Shown piece by piece: positions 25,088-33,655 of a stretch of 64,000 nt of DNA (the first letter of the stretch is position 1; each line of letters starts with the position of its first letter). The translations under genes were made by a program, and so were the position numbers. Below the pieces are notes generated by a model. That model worked only from the letters and a program-made list of their open reading frames with translations. It made no database searches and was not told the origin of the DNA. The stretch comes from Pseudomonadota bacterium. Lineage in GTDB: Bacteria > Desulfobacterota > Binatia > UBA9968. The stretch lies in contig JAJPJQ010000014.1 in assembly GCA_021324155.1 (NCBI GenBank), forward strand, positions 1 through 64,000. Direction: 5' to 3'.

Positions 25088-25966
25088 ATGCGGAGACCCT
25101 TTCTGAACGCCGCCGCTTTCTTTCTGCTGCTTGTTTGTGTGTCCGCCGCGCATGCGCAAACCGCCAAGGACGATCTCGCCGCGCGCGGACAGTACATTTT
25201 TTCGCTGGCCGGCGGCTGCGCCTGCCATACGGAGCCGAAAGGAACGCCGAACGCCGGCGGCCGCGTCATCCCCCTGCCGTTCGGAAAGCTCTATTCCACC
25301 AACATCACGCCGGATAAAGAAACCGGACTGGGAAACTGGACGGATCAACAGATCCGCGACGCGATGATCAAAGGCGTGCGGCCGAACGGCGAGCGGCTCC
25401 TGCCAGCGATGCCGTACGAGGCGTACTCCGGCATGGCCGATGAAGACCTGCAGGCGCTGATCGCGTACCTGAGGACCCTCAAGCCGGTGCGCAAACAGAT
25501 GCCGCGACTCAAGACGTGGCTACCGTTTTATCGCGGCGTCGGGACTTTTTTCTGGACGCGCTTCGTGGCCAAGTCGTACACGTCCGTGCCGAAGGCGCCC
25601 GCCGCCGGCGCGGAGCGTGGCCGCTATCTCGTCGAGCACGTCTCGCTCTGCATCGACTGCCATACGCCGAGGAACTCGATGGGCATCCCGCAGCCTTCGC
25701 TTTACCTAGCCGGGGCAAAAAAAGGCCCGCCGCTCAATGTCGAGGTGCCAAACATCACACCGGATAAGGGAACCGGCATCGGCGATTGGAGCCGCGATTC
25801 GATCGCCGATCTGATCCAGACGGGCACCAAGCCCGATCTCGACAATGTCCAGGGGCTGATGGCCGAAGTGGTCGAGGCCGGCTATAAAAATATGAAGCGG
25901 GAAGACGCGCAGGCGATCGCGGATTATTTGAAGACCGTGCCGCCGATCAACCATAAGACGAATTAA
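25088..25966 (+). CDS. Di-heme c-type cytochrome
   Basis: 292 aa from ATG 25088, with AGGTG before it; signal peptide 1-22 (SAAHAQ). Two cytochrome c domains: the second has a canonical CIDCH motif (~185), whereas the first reads GGCACHTE, with only one residue between the Cys. Paired NITPDKETGLGNWTDQQIRDAM and NITPDKGTGIGDWSRDSIADLI blocks follow each heme site. Resembles cytochrome subunits of alcohol/aldehyde dehydrogenases. Periplasmic electron carrier, possibly serving the following amidohydrolase pathway (inferred). Confidence 0.88.
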   Translation: MRRPFLNAAAFFLLLVCVSAAHAQTAKDDLAARGQYIFSLAGGCACHTEPKGTPNAGGRVIPLPFGKLYSTNITPDKETGLGNWTDQQIRDAMIKGVRPNGERLLPAMPYEAYSGMADEDLQALIAYLRTLKPVRKQMPRLKTWLPFYRGVGTFFWTRFVAKSYTSVPKAPAAGAERGRYLVEHVSLCIDCHTPRNSMGIPQPSLYLAGAKKGPPLNVEVPNITPDKGTGIGDWSRDSIADLIQTGTKPDLDNVQGLMAEVVEAGYKNMKREDAQAIADYLKTVPPINHKTN

Positions 25967-25981
25967 CGTCGAGGAGGTCGC

Positions 25982-27001
25982 ATGCCAGGCCGCTATCGCA
26001 TCATCGACGGCGACGGCCATCTGCTGGACGGCCCCGAGAATTGCTACCGCCGCCATCTGCCCGAGCCTTACCGCAGTCGCAGCGGCTCGTTCTTTCTCCA
26101 GTTCGGCTGGGACATCCGCATGAACGCGAAGCTCGGCAAGCTCGACGCTAATCCGGAAACCTACGTTCGCGACATGGAAGCCGAAGCGATCGAGCTCATG
26201 GTCGCCTATCCGAGCCCGGCGCTGTCGATCGGACTCGTGCGTGAGTTCGATCTCGCTGTCGCCCTGGCGCGCGCGTACAACGACTGGGCGCATGAGTTCG
26301 GCCGGGCGGCTGGTGGACGCATCAAAGCCGCCGCTGTAGTCGCGCCGCAATCCGTGCCGGAAGCGGTCGAAGAGGTGCGCCGCGCGGTCACGCGCCTCGG
26401 TGCGGTCGCGGTCATGATGCCGACCTACGTGAGCCCCGGCTTCGATCTCGGCCAGCCGCAGTTCGATCCGATCTACGCCGCGGCTGAAGAGCTCGGCGTG
26501 CCGGTCGCGTTTCACGCGACGGCGCAGGTGTCGCAGGGCATGCTGCGCTTTCACAAATACCTCGGCGTGCATATGGTCTCGCACCCGTTCGAGCAGATGA
26601 TCTCGATCATCTCGATTATCTCCAACGGCGTGCTCGACCGCTTCCCCAAGCTCAGGGTCGCGTTCCTCGAAGCCGGCATCGGGTGGGTGCCGTACTGGAT
26701 GGAGCGCTTCGACGAAAAGTTTCACAAGCGCCGCGCCGACATGCCGCCGCTCAAGCTGCCGCCGAGCGAATACATCAAGGCCGGCCGGTGCTTCTTCACT
26801 TGCGAGGGTGAGGAGTCGGCGCTGCCGTTCATGATCGAACAATACGGCGATGACTGCATTCTGTACGCTTCGGACTATCCGCATTGGGACAGCGACTGGC
26901 CGCATACCGTAAAAATGGTTGTCGACCGCAAAGACGTTGCCGAGCGGAGCAAGGAAAAAATTTTGTGCCTCAACGCGTTGTCGTTCTATAACCTCAAATG
27001 A
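25982..27001 (+). CDS. ACMSD-like metal-dependent amidohydrolase
   Basis: 339 aa, GGAGG before ATG 25982. N-terminal IDGDGHLLD replaces the usual HxH; the metal-site His in VAFHATAQVS and the second-shell AspTyr in YASDYPHWDSDW near the C-terminus are those of the amidohydrolase-2 (ACMSD/gamma-resorcylate decarboxylase) family. Such enzymes decarboxylate or hydrolyse small aromatic or carboxylic substrates. Directly followed by a solute-binding protein gene, a pairing repeated at 54-56 kb. Confidence 0.88.
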   Translation: MPGRYRIIDGDGHLLDGPENCYRRHLPEPYRSRSGSFFLQFGWDIRMNAKLGKLDANPETYVRDMEAEAIELMVAYPSPALSIGLVREFDLAVALARAYNDWAHEFGRAAGGRIKAAAVVAPQSVPEAVEEVRRAVTRLGAVAVMMPTYVSPGFDLGQPQFDPIYAAAEELGVPVAFHATAQVSQGMLRFHKYLGVHMVSHPFEQMISIISIISNGVLDRFPKLRVAFLEAGIGWVPYWMERFDEKFHKRRADMPPLKLPPSEYIKAGRCFFTCEGEESALPFMIEQYGDDCILYASDYPHWDSDWPHTVKMVVDRKDVAERSKEKILCLNALSFYNLK

Positions 27002-27005
27002 CGCG

Positions 27006-28019
27006 ATGAAATTTCGCCGCGGAAAAATCGCGCTGATCGTCTTCGCCGGAGTGTTGGCGGTCGCGAGCGCCGGCGCGCGCGGGGCCGAGACGTTTGCCAA
27101 GCCGGAAAAGGGCCGGCTCGAGATCGCGATCGCGGCATGGGGGCCGACGACGCTGCCGCTTCTCGTGGCGCAGGAAGCCGGCTATTTCGCGCGCCACGGT
27201 CTGACCGTCTCGATTACGCAGGTGAGCGCGAGCGCCGCCGTGCAGGGCGTCGTCTCCGGCGCCATCGATATTTACCAGGGCGGCGCGGCGGCTATCGCGG
27301 CGACGCTCGCCGGCGCGAGCATTATTTATATCGCCGCCGGTGTCGACCGCAGCTCGCTCGTGCTCTTCGGCCAGAAAGGGCTCACGGCTTTTGAGATGTT
27401 GCGTGGCAAAGCCGTCGCGACGACTTCTCCCGGTGCGTTCGGCGAGATCGCAATGCGCATGACGGCGCGAAAATACGGCATGGAGGTCGGAAGGGACATC
27501 AAGCTACTCTACCACCGCAGCGTGCAGGAGGCGTTGAGCACGTTTCTCGTCGCCAACTCCGACGGTCTTATTATCACGCCGCCGGCGACGGAGGTGGCGC
27601 GGAAGCAGGGGTATCCGGTGATGGTCGACTATTATAGGGACGGCCTCAAGATCATCGGTCCGGGCACGGCGGTCACGCGCGAGTTCGCGCAGAAAAACCT
27701 CAATACGCTCAAGGCCTATTTGCGCGCCTGCCTCGACGGCGTCAAGCGGGCGCTCGACGACGAAGAGTTCGCCAAGAAAGTCGATGCGAAGTACGAGAAG
27801 ATCAGCGACGCGAAAACGCTTACGGAAAACTACCAGCAGGGCGCGCGCGTGTGGAACAAGGACATGACCATCGATCCCGCCGCAATCCGCCTCGTGCTCG
27901 ACGATTCGTCCGATCCCAAGGCGAAAAGCGCCGACCCGAAGATATTCTACGACAACTCGATTATCGAGGCAGTGAACCGCGAATACGCGGTAAAATTATT
28001 CCCCGAAGCGGTGAAGTAA
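27006..28019 (+). CDS. NMT1/SsuA-type ABC solute-binding protein
   Basis: 337 aa from ATG 27006, four bases after the amidohydrolase. A signal peptide (1-27) is followed by the NMT1/THI5-like fold: AAWGPTTLPLLVAQEAGYFARHG, GAIDIYQGGAAAIAATLAG, then YLRACLDGVKRAL. Homologs deliver sulfonates, pyrimidines or aromatic acids to ABC importers. No permease or ATPase in the window, so an orphan. Its TAA overlaps the next ATG (TAATG). Confidence 0.87.
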   Translation: MKFRRGKIALIVFAGVLAVASAGARGAETFAKPEKGRLEIAIAAWGPTTLPLLVAQEAGYFARHGLTVSITQVSASAAVQGVVSGAIDIYQGGAAAIAATLAGASIIYIAAGVDRSSLVLFGQKGLTAFEMLRGKAVATTSPGAFGEIAMRMTARKYGMEVGRDIKLLYHRSVQEALSTFLVANSDGLIITPPATEVARKQGYPVMVDYYRDGLKIIGPGTAVTREFAQKNLNTLKAYLRACLDGVKRALDDEEFAKKVDAKYEKISDAKTLTENYQQGARVWNKDMTIDPAAIRLVLDDSSDPKAKSADPKIFYDNSIIEAVNREYAVKLFPEAVK

Positions 28020-28542
28020 TGTCCTGGGAAGACGACACATACGTGTGCGCTCGGTGCGGTGAGACGCATAAAGGCCTGCCGATGAGCTACGGCGCGAGCG
28101 CGCCGGCGCTCTGGTACATGATTCCGCCGGAGGAGCGCGCCGCGCGCGCCGAGCTGTCTTCCGATCAATGCATTATCGACGATCAGTACTATTTCCTTCT
28201 CGGCGGAATTTTTATTCCCGTCAAAGATACCGGCAAGCAATTTATGTGGCTTTCCTGGGTGTCGCTCGCGGCGGACGATTCGTCCGCGCCGCCGAGCTTT
28301 GGAACATGCACGGGCGCGAAAGCGAGCCGCCGTATGCCGGCTGCCTCGCTACGGAGTTTCCGGGCTATCCATCGACGCTGAATCTGAAAGCCGAGGTTTA
28401 TACCCGGCCGGTGGGCGAGCGGCCCTTCATCCTCCTCGAAGAAAGCGATCACCCGCTCGCCGTCGAGCAGCGCGACGGCATCACGACCGCGCGCGTGCAG
28501 GAGATCGCCGAGATCGTGCGCCACGGCGGAGCGCGATCATGA
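28019..28542 (+). pseudogene. DUF2199 protein, frameshifted
   Basis: ATG 28019 opens YVCARCGETHKGLPMSYGA and DQYYFLLGGIFIPV, the start of a DUF2199 protein, but the frame leaves homology after WLSWVSLA (about 28268). Homology resumes one frame back with FVRAAELWNMHGRESEPPY and TRPVGERPFILLE to TGA 28540-28542. A single missing base around 28265-28272 explains it. The restored protein is ~173 aa, and its stop overlaps the next ATG (ATGA), which argues the second half is the true continuation. Could be a recent mutation or a sequence error. Confidence 0.82.
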
Positions 28543-28733
28543 TGAAGCCGTTTTTTCGCGCTATCGCCGCCATTCTCGGCGCAGGCTTTCTTATCATGGG
28601 CGCTCTCATACTCATGAGCAATCTATCTTCGGCGAAGACACTGTCCAACGCCGAATGGCGCGGGCCGCTTTTCTTGCTGGGCTGGGGCGTGATGTTCGTC
28701 GCGATCGGAGCGCGGGGATATCTCAAGCGATAG
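28539..28733 (+). CDS. Small two-helix membrane protein
   Basis: 64 aa from ATG 28539 (ATGATG). Two hydrophobic segments (about 8-28 and 44-60) and a basic C-terminus (RGYLKR). No recognised domain. Overlaps the DUF2199 stop by four bases, so translation is coupled. Confidence 0.55.
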   Translation: MMKPFFRAIAAILGAGFLIMGALILMSNLSSAKTLSNAEWRGPLFLLGWGVMFVAIGARGYLKR

Positions 28734-28745
28734 CCGCGACGGCCG

Positions 28746-29336
28746 TTAAGGGATTCTGAACTTAGCTTGCCTCGAAATCCGGCGTGTCGTGTACTCCGTT
28801 TGGGTCAAGTCCCATTCGGTAACGTCACCACGTAGCTCAATCGCCAATGAGCCGCTGTCGATCGTCCAGCCCACGACCTCCGCGTAGAAATGGTCATAAT
28901 CTGGCAGCATCTCCTTCGCGTGGACTTCGATAAAGTTATCGATTTCTGAAAGTCGAGTAGCCCCAAGGGGTGGCACAATGCGAAATAGGACGACTCTGGA
29001 GCTGTTGCTTCCCTCAAAGTCGGTTACGGCGATCATCCTGCTGTCCGGGGACCAAGCGACATTCGCATCTCTGCCGTAAGAGTAAAGCAGCGCGGGCTTG
29101 CCTTTGGTATTTCGTGATCGAAGCCAAATCTGATGTTGTTGGTATGTCCCCTCCAGTGAGTCTTGTTCGCTAAAGTTATAGAAAATCTCAAACCGGCCAT
29201 CCGGAGAGAGAACGGGGATCTCAACCCCCGTGACCTGTCTCGGTTGAGTATATTCCCCAAAGGTGAGACCTGAGCGGTTGGCAAAGAAAACGGCGAGAAC
29301 GACGGTCAGACAGCGAACAAACTGCGGCTGTCTCAT
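28746..29336 (-). CDS. Secreted hypothetical protein with PD40-like beta-propeller repeats
   Basis: 196 aa with a signal peptide (~1-27). Two short motifs, LSPDGRFEIFYN and VAWSPDSRMIAV, resemble WD40/PD40 blades as in TolB. The rest is strand-rich with many acidic residues. Lower GC than most neighbours. Lies seven bases after queC on the same strand, though a functional link is unlikely. Confidence 0.6.
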   Translation of the reverse strand: MRQPQFVRCLTVVLAVFFANRSGLTFGEYTQPRQVTGVEIPVLSPDGRFEIFYNFSEQDSLEGTYQQHQIWLRSRNTKGKPALLYSYGRDANVAWSPDSRMIAVTDFEGSNSSRVVLFRIVPPLGATRLSEIDNFIEVHAKEMLPDYDHFYAEVVGWTIDSGSLAIELRGDVTEWDLTQTEYTTRRISRQAKFRIP

Positions 29337-29342
29337 GCCCTC

Positions 29343-30035
29343 TTAGACGGCGTACTTGATCGAATCTTCGACCCCCGCTTCCTTGAATCCCTTCAACCTT
29401 AGCTGGCAGCTGTCGCATCGGCCGCAAGCCCAGCCGTCCGGAGTCGGGTCGTAGCAGCTCCATGTGAGCGAATAGTCGACGCCGAGCGCAAGGCCTTTTT
29501 TCACGATCTCGGCCTTGGTGAGACGGATCAACGGCGTGTGGATTTTTATTTGCGTCGTCCCTTCGACACCCGCCTTGGTCGCGAGATTCGCCATACGCTC
29601 GAACGCCTGGATGTATTCCTCGCGGCAGTCGGGGTAGCCGCTATAGTCGAGCTGGTTGGCGCCGAAAAAAATGTCGTCGGCGCCGAGCTTTTCGGCGAGC
29701 GCGAGGCCGAACGAGAGAAAGATCGTGTTGCGCGCTGGCACGTAAGTGGCCGGGATGCCGGTGGCGATCTCGCCGGCGCTACGGCTCTTCGGCACCGCGA
29801 TCGCGTCGGTGAGCGCCGAGCCGCCGATCGCGCGCAGGTCAAAAGCGATCACGAGATGCCTTTCGGCGACACCGAAAGCCAGCGCGACGCGCTCGGCCGC
29901 CTGAAGCTCGCGCTCGTGGCGCTGGCCGTAACGGAAGCTTAACGGGTGTACCTCGTAGCCCTCGCTGCGGGCGATCGCCATCGCCGTTGCCGAGTCGAGC
30001 CCCCCGCTCAGAAGCACCACGGCCTTCGCCGACAT
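29343..30035 (-). CDS. queC: 7-cyano-7-deazaguanine synthase
   Basis: 230 aa from ATG 30035 ([19 protein letters not shown]); an upstream ATG at 30059 would add eight residues. The PP-loop SGGLDS binds ATP, and the zinc-binding Cys cluster [19 protein letters not shown] is intact. Converts carboxydeazaguanine to preQ0 for queuosine biosynthesis. No other que genes in the window. Divergent from the c-di-GMP gene. Confidence 0.95.
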   Translation of the reverse strand: MSAKAVVLLSGGLDSATAMAIARSEGYEVHPLSFRYGQRHERELQAAERVALAFGVAERHLVIAFDLRAIGGSALTDAIAVPKSRSAGEIATGIPATYVPARNTIFLSFGLALAEKLGADDIFFGANQLDYSGYPDCREEYIQAFERMANLATKAGVEGTTQIKIHTPLIRLTKAEIVKKGLALGVDYSLTWSCYDPTPDGWACGRCDSCQLRLKGFKEAGVEDSIKYAV

Positions 30036-30063
30036 AGCGCCATCGTAGGGAGCGTCCATGAAA

Positions 30064-30092
30064 AAGACAAGAAGCCACGACTGTGATATAAT
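30064..30092 (+). promoter_or_regulatory. Sigma-70-type promoter of HD-GYP/GGDEF gene
   Basis: aagaca (30064-30069, 4/6), 17 bases, tataat (30087-30092, perfect). The start would be ~30099, leaving a 14-base leader that holds the gggagg ribosome-binding site before GTG 30113. Confidence 0.52.
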
Positions 30093-30112
30093 GCGGGGCC
30101 AACGGGAGGCGA

Positions 30113-31732
30113 GTGCAAACCAATATGCTCTATCTCCTCAGACCGTATCCGCTCAACTGGGAGGGCGAGGACCGCCGGCGGCTCGAAATCTTCATCGATC
30201 GCCTATCGAAGGTCGAGCCCTACTTCGAGGCGCACATCCAGCGCGCCTGCTTCTACGCGCTCAACTTCGGGCGCTACATCGGCCTCTCCGACGCCGAGAT
30301 GAGGCTGCTCTATCTCGCGACCTTCTTCCACGATGCGGGGAAAGTCTCGATTCCCGCCGCGATCCTGCAAAAGCCAGGACCGCTCACCCACGACGAGTTC
30401 GAGGTCATGAAGACGCATCCGGTTCTCGGCGCCGAGATGTGCCTGCAGCTCGGACCGCTCGAAGAGATCGCGCCGCTCGTAGGCGCGCACCACGAGAAGC
30501 TCGACGGCTCCGGCTACCCGCAGCATCTCACGGAAAAAGACATTCCGTTTCTGGCGCGCATCGTCGCGACGATCGAAATCTACGACGCGCTGCGCAACGA
30601 GCGCTCCTACAAGCCACCGTTCTCGCTCGAGAAAAGCGTCGAGATCCTGCGCGAAGAGGCGGCGGCCGGGCGACTCGACAAAAACCTGATCGACGCGTTC
30701 GTCAAATTCGGCGAGAGTCAGTACATCGATCCGCAAATGCTCGCGGTCGACTTCTTTCGCGAGCCGGAAGTCGATGTGCGCAGCAGCCGCGCAGCGCCCG
30801 TTGCGCAGCCGAAGGCAGATCTAAGCACGGCGCCCGAAGGCGGGCAGCTCACCGTTCTTATCGCAGAGGACAATCCCGACCAGATGGAGATCTTGCAGAC
30901 AATGCTCGGCCAGGGACGCTACCGGCTCGTCTGCGCGATGGACGGCGAGGAGGCCTGGGAAAAGCTCGCCAGCGAGCCGGTCGACATCGCCTTGCTCGAC
31001 ATCATGATGCCCAAAATCACAGGGCTCGAAGTCTGCCGCCGCATCCGCGAAGACCCGCGGCTGAAAAACATTTACGTGATATTTTTGACGGCCATGGTCT
31101 CGGGCGAGGACCGCGTGAAAGGGCTCGAGCTCGGCGCCAACGACTACATGACCAAGCCGTATTACGTGCCCGAGCTGATGGCACGCCTGAGCGTCGGCGA
31201 GCGGCTCACGCGCGAGCGGCGCGAGATCGAGACACAGGCGGCGCGCGACCCACTAACCGGGCTGCACAACCGGAGAACGTTCGAGGAGCGGTTGAGCCAC
31301 GAGTTCGAGCGCGCCAAGCGCTACAGCCGCCCGATGTCGATCCTGATGATCGACGTGGACGATTTCAAGAACATCAATGACCGTCACGGCCATCCCTGCG
31401 GCGACCGCGTGCTCAGGCGGGTGGCGGAAGTCATCGGCGCGAGAACGCGCAAGGTCGATATCGCCGCGCGCTACGGCGGCGAGGAGTTCGTGGTCCTGCT
31501 GCCGGAGATCGGTCTGGAGGGCGGCATCCAGGCCGGCGAAAAGCTGAGGCAGGAGATCGCCGCGATCCGATTCGACGAGCCCGCCGACGTTTCACCCACC
31601 GTGAGCATCGGCGTCGCGTCGACTTCCGCGCGTCCTTATCACGACGCGGCGACTGTCGTGCAGGACGCGGACCTCGCGCTCTATAAAGCGAAGGGGCGCG
31701 GCAAGAATCGCGTCGAGTTCGCCGCCGATTGA
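30113..31732 (+). CDS. HD-GYP / receiver / GGDEF three-domain c-di-GMP protein
   Basis: 539 aa from GTG 30113 with GGGAGG upstream. Residues ~40-200 are an HD-GYP phosphodiesterase (HD73-74 in [10 protein letters not shown]126-127 and GSGYP at 132-136). Residues ~248-365 are a receiver with phospho-acceptor in LLDIMMPK and Lys in YMTKPYY. Residues ~375-535 are a GGDEF cyclase with RYGGEEF. Both catalytic motifs look intact, so it may make and degrade c-di-GMP under control of a histidine kinase not encoded nearby. The receiver between the two enzymes is unusual; it is more often N-terminal. Confidence 0.93.
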   Translation: MQTNMLYLLRPYPLNWEGEDRRRLEIFIDRLSKVEPYFEAHIQRACFYALNFGRYIGLSDAEMRLLYLATFFHDAGKVSIPAAILQKPGPLTHDEFEVMKTHPVLGAEMCLQLGPLEEIAPLVGAHHEKLDGSGYPQHLTEKDIPFLARIVATIEIYDALRNERSYKPPFSLEKSVEILREEAAAGRLDKNLIDAFVKFGESQYIDPQMLAVDFFREPEVDVRSSRAAPVAQPKADLSTAPEGGQLTVLIAEDNPDQMEILQTMLGQGRYRLVCAMDGEEAWEKLASEPVDIALLDIMMPKITGLEVCRRIREDPRLKNIYVIFLTAMVSGEDRVKGLELGANDYMTKPYYVPELMARLSVGERLTRERREIETQAARDPLTGLHNRRTFEERLSHEFERAKRYSRPMSILMIDVDDFKNINDRHGHPCGDRVLRRVAEVIGARTRKVDIAARYGGEEFVVLLPEIGLEGGIQAGEKLRQEIAAIRFDEPADVSPTVSIGVASTSARPYHDAATVVQDADLALYKAKGRGKNRVEFAAD

Positions 31733-31741
31733 ATTTCCGTA

Positions 31742-32140
31742 TTACTTTACGACGAAGTCGGTCCGGTCGGTCGCTTTCAGTTCCGTGATGTGATCGGTCG
31801 AGACGACCCTTAGCTCCAGCGTGTGCTTGCCGGGCTTGATGCCAGTGAGCGTGCCCTTTTCGCCGGAGAACATCCCCATCAACTCGCCATCGACGTAAGC
31901 GTGCACGTGATCGCCGCGCTTTCCCTTATTGAGCTTGAACTCCAGCGGGACTTGGTCCCCTTTAAACTCTTGCCCGGTTTTCGGCGTGACGATCTTTACG
32001 CTCGCGCCCTCGGCCGGCTGCAGTTGGGATGACTTATGCCCCGGCATGTCCATTCCGGACATCCCGTTGTCTGCGGCGAGGGTCGGAGCGGCGGGGAAGA
32101 TCAAGATCAAAAGCGCCGCCGCCGTTGTCCTCACCTTCAT
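31742..32140 (-). CDS. Small secreted protein sharing the CopD C-terminal domain
   Basis: 132 aa from ATG 32140 with GGGAGG before it. A signal peptide (1-22) and a Met/His-rich stretch (NGMSGMDMPGHKSS) suggest metal contact. The remaining ~90 residues are a beta-sandwich (HAYVDGELMGMF, GTLTGIKPGKHTLELRV) nearly matching the C-terminal domain of the CopD-like protein at 34563-35777. Last gene of the metal run. Probable periplasmic copper-handling protein; inferred. Confidence 0.75.
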   Translation of the reverse strand: MKVRTTAAALLILIFPAAPTLAADNGMSGMDMPGHKSSQLQPAEGASVKIVTPKTGQEFKGDQVPLEFKLNKGKRGDHVHAYVDGELMGMFSGEKGTLTGIKPGKHTLELRVVSTDHITELKATDRTDFVVK

Positions 32141-32159
32141 CAAGCCTCCCTATCTTTCT

Positions 32160-33020
32160 TTAGCGCAATGTAAATCCGCTCAAGCGACTCAATTCCTCGG
32201 GCCCCAGTACGCCCTCGTAGCGCCGGCCGTTGATGATCCACGTCGGGTAGCTGACAATCTGCATCTGGTGACACACCGGATTTTCGGGGCCGCGCGGGCC
32301 TTCGGCGCTGCATTCGACATAGGGAAGGCGGTCGGCGGCCGCGCCGAAGATGCGCTTCTGTTCCTTGCAATGCGGGCACCACGAGGCGCCGTAGAACTTC
32401 GCGTTCATCGCCGTCAGATGATCGGCGAGCGCCGCGAGCTTCGGGTCGGCACTCGATGTGGTTTCGAAGACGCCGGTGTAATTTAGATGTAGCAGCACGA
32501 TGACGACGGCGGCGCCTGCTAGCGTCGTGACAATCCACGGAGTCCACGAAAAGCCGGACATGTCGGCAGGGCGCTGAAAGATGGTAAGCGCGAAGATCGC
32601 CGCCACCAAAGCGAACGAAGTCAGACAGTACGGGCACGCGGCGTGGAGCACGAGCAGCGATATGCTCGTAAGATACGCGCTGTAGAGCATGCCGAAAAAC
32701 GCCACCAGGAACGCCGCTTTCCAGTGAAGCCGTGCGCGCTTGATGAACGCGATCGCGGCGAGCGCCGCATAGGTGAAGAATCCCCACAACGACGTCGGCA
32801 GGCCGAAGAGTTTCGCCCATTGGCTGCCGAGTACGACGTCGCAGACACTGCCCACCGCGCAGCCGGCGACCGCCTCGCCGCGCCATGCGGCAACCGTCAG
32901 ATACGCGGTGAGCGCCATCCCGGCCGCCGCGATGGCCAACAGCGGCCAGTTGGGCGCACTCCGAAGCGGTTCTTTTGCCGCCTGCCCGTAAGCTCTCTTT
33001 TTGCGTGCTACCTTCGCCAT
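32160..33020 (-). CDS. VKOR-family oxidoreductase fused to thioredoxin-like domain
   Basis: 286 aa. Four to five helices form a vitamin K epoxide reductase-type domain with loop Cys54/Cys60 (GCAVGSVC) and the active pair CPYC (129-132). A further helix leads to a periplasmic thioredoxin-like domain with WCPHC (Cys215, Cys218) and a second Cys pair. Such fusions oxidise protein thiols to disulfides using quinone, replacing DsbB/DsbA. Three bases from the Sco gene; placement suggests Cys oxidation during oxidase or copper-protein assembly. Confidence 0.9.
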   Translation of the reverse strand: MAKVARKKRAYGQAAKEPLRSAPNWPLLAIAAAGMALTAYLTVAAWRGEAVAGCAVGSVCDVVLGSQWAKLFGLPTSLWGFFTYAALAAIAFIKRARLHWKAAFLVAFFGMLYSAYLTSISLLVLHAACPYCLTSFALVAAIFALTIFQRPADMSGFSWTPWIVTTLAGAAVVIVLLHLNYTGVFETTSSADPKLAALADHLTAMNAKFYGASWCPHCKEQKRIFGAAADRLPYVECSAEGPRGPENPVCHQMQIVSYPTWIINGRRYEGVLGPEELSRLSGFTLR

Positions 33021-33022
33021 GA

Positions 33023-33655
33023 TTATCCGTTCTCGGCCAGCAGCTTTTTCGCGTCCGCTGCGAGCCGCTTGAGCGCGGCGGCATCGTTGCTTTCGTAGTA
33101 TCCGCGGATCCGCGCCGAGCCGTCAACTAAAATGAAATGCGCATCGTGAAAAACTGCGCCGTCGACGTGCAGGGAATCGTCGGCGATCGGAATCGCGCTC
33201 AGGTGGAAGCCATCCTGAACGAGCCGATAAACGTCGTTTTTTTTGCCGGTTAAAAAGAGCCAGCGCGCGGAATCGGCGTGAAAAAGCTCCGCATATCGCG
33301 CGAGGACGGCCGGGGTGTCGCGCTCCGGATCGACGGAAAAAGAAACCAGTCTGAATCCGTCGCTTTTGAGATCGTTCTGCAGCTGCGCCATCGCGGCGCT
33401 CTCGAGCGGGCACGTATCCTGGCACGCCGTATAAATAAAATCTGCGAGCCAGATTTTTCCTTTCAAATCCGACAGAGTCACCGGTTTGCCGCTCCGATCG
33501 GTGAGCGCGAAGTCGGGCACCGTACCGAAGTCGCCAAGGCCTTCGAGGGGCCTCGCATCGGATTGCGTTCTTCTTCCGCGCGCCATCAGCAGGCCGCCCA
33601 GCAGAACGACGATGAGCAGCGCCGTAAGAATATAACGAAGGCTTCGGTGCGTCAT
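33023..33655 (-). CDS. SCO1/SenC-family copper chaperone
   Basis: 210 aa, one N-terminal anchor helix (~8-25) and a periplasmic thioredoxin-like domain. The copper-binding Cys pair is CQDTCP (Cys78, Cys82), and FHDAHF (His170/His173) supplies the His ligand. Sco proteins insert copper into the CuA centre of cytochrome oxidase or act as thiol reductants. The start overlaps the Cox11-like stop (ATGA). Confidence 0.92.
   Translation of the reverse strand: MTHRSLRYILTALLIVVLLGGLLMARGRRTQSDARPLEGLGDFGTVPDFALTDRSGKPVTLSDLKGKIWLADFIYTACQDTCPLESAAMAQLQNDLKSDGFRLVSFSVDPERDTPAVLARYAELFHADSARWLFLTGKKNDVYRLVQDGFHLSAIPIADDSLHVDGAVFHDAHFILVDGSARIRGYYESNDAAALKRLAADAKKLLAENG

Noticed and set aside
30058..31380. 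440-residue plus-strand frame
   Set aside because: Shifted reading of the HD-GYP/receiver/GGDEF gene, Arg-rich and without motifs.
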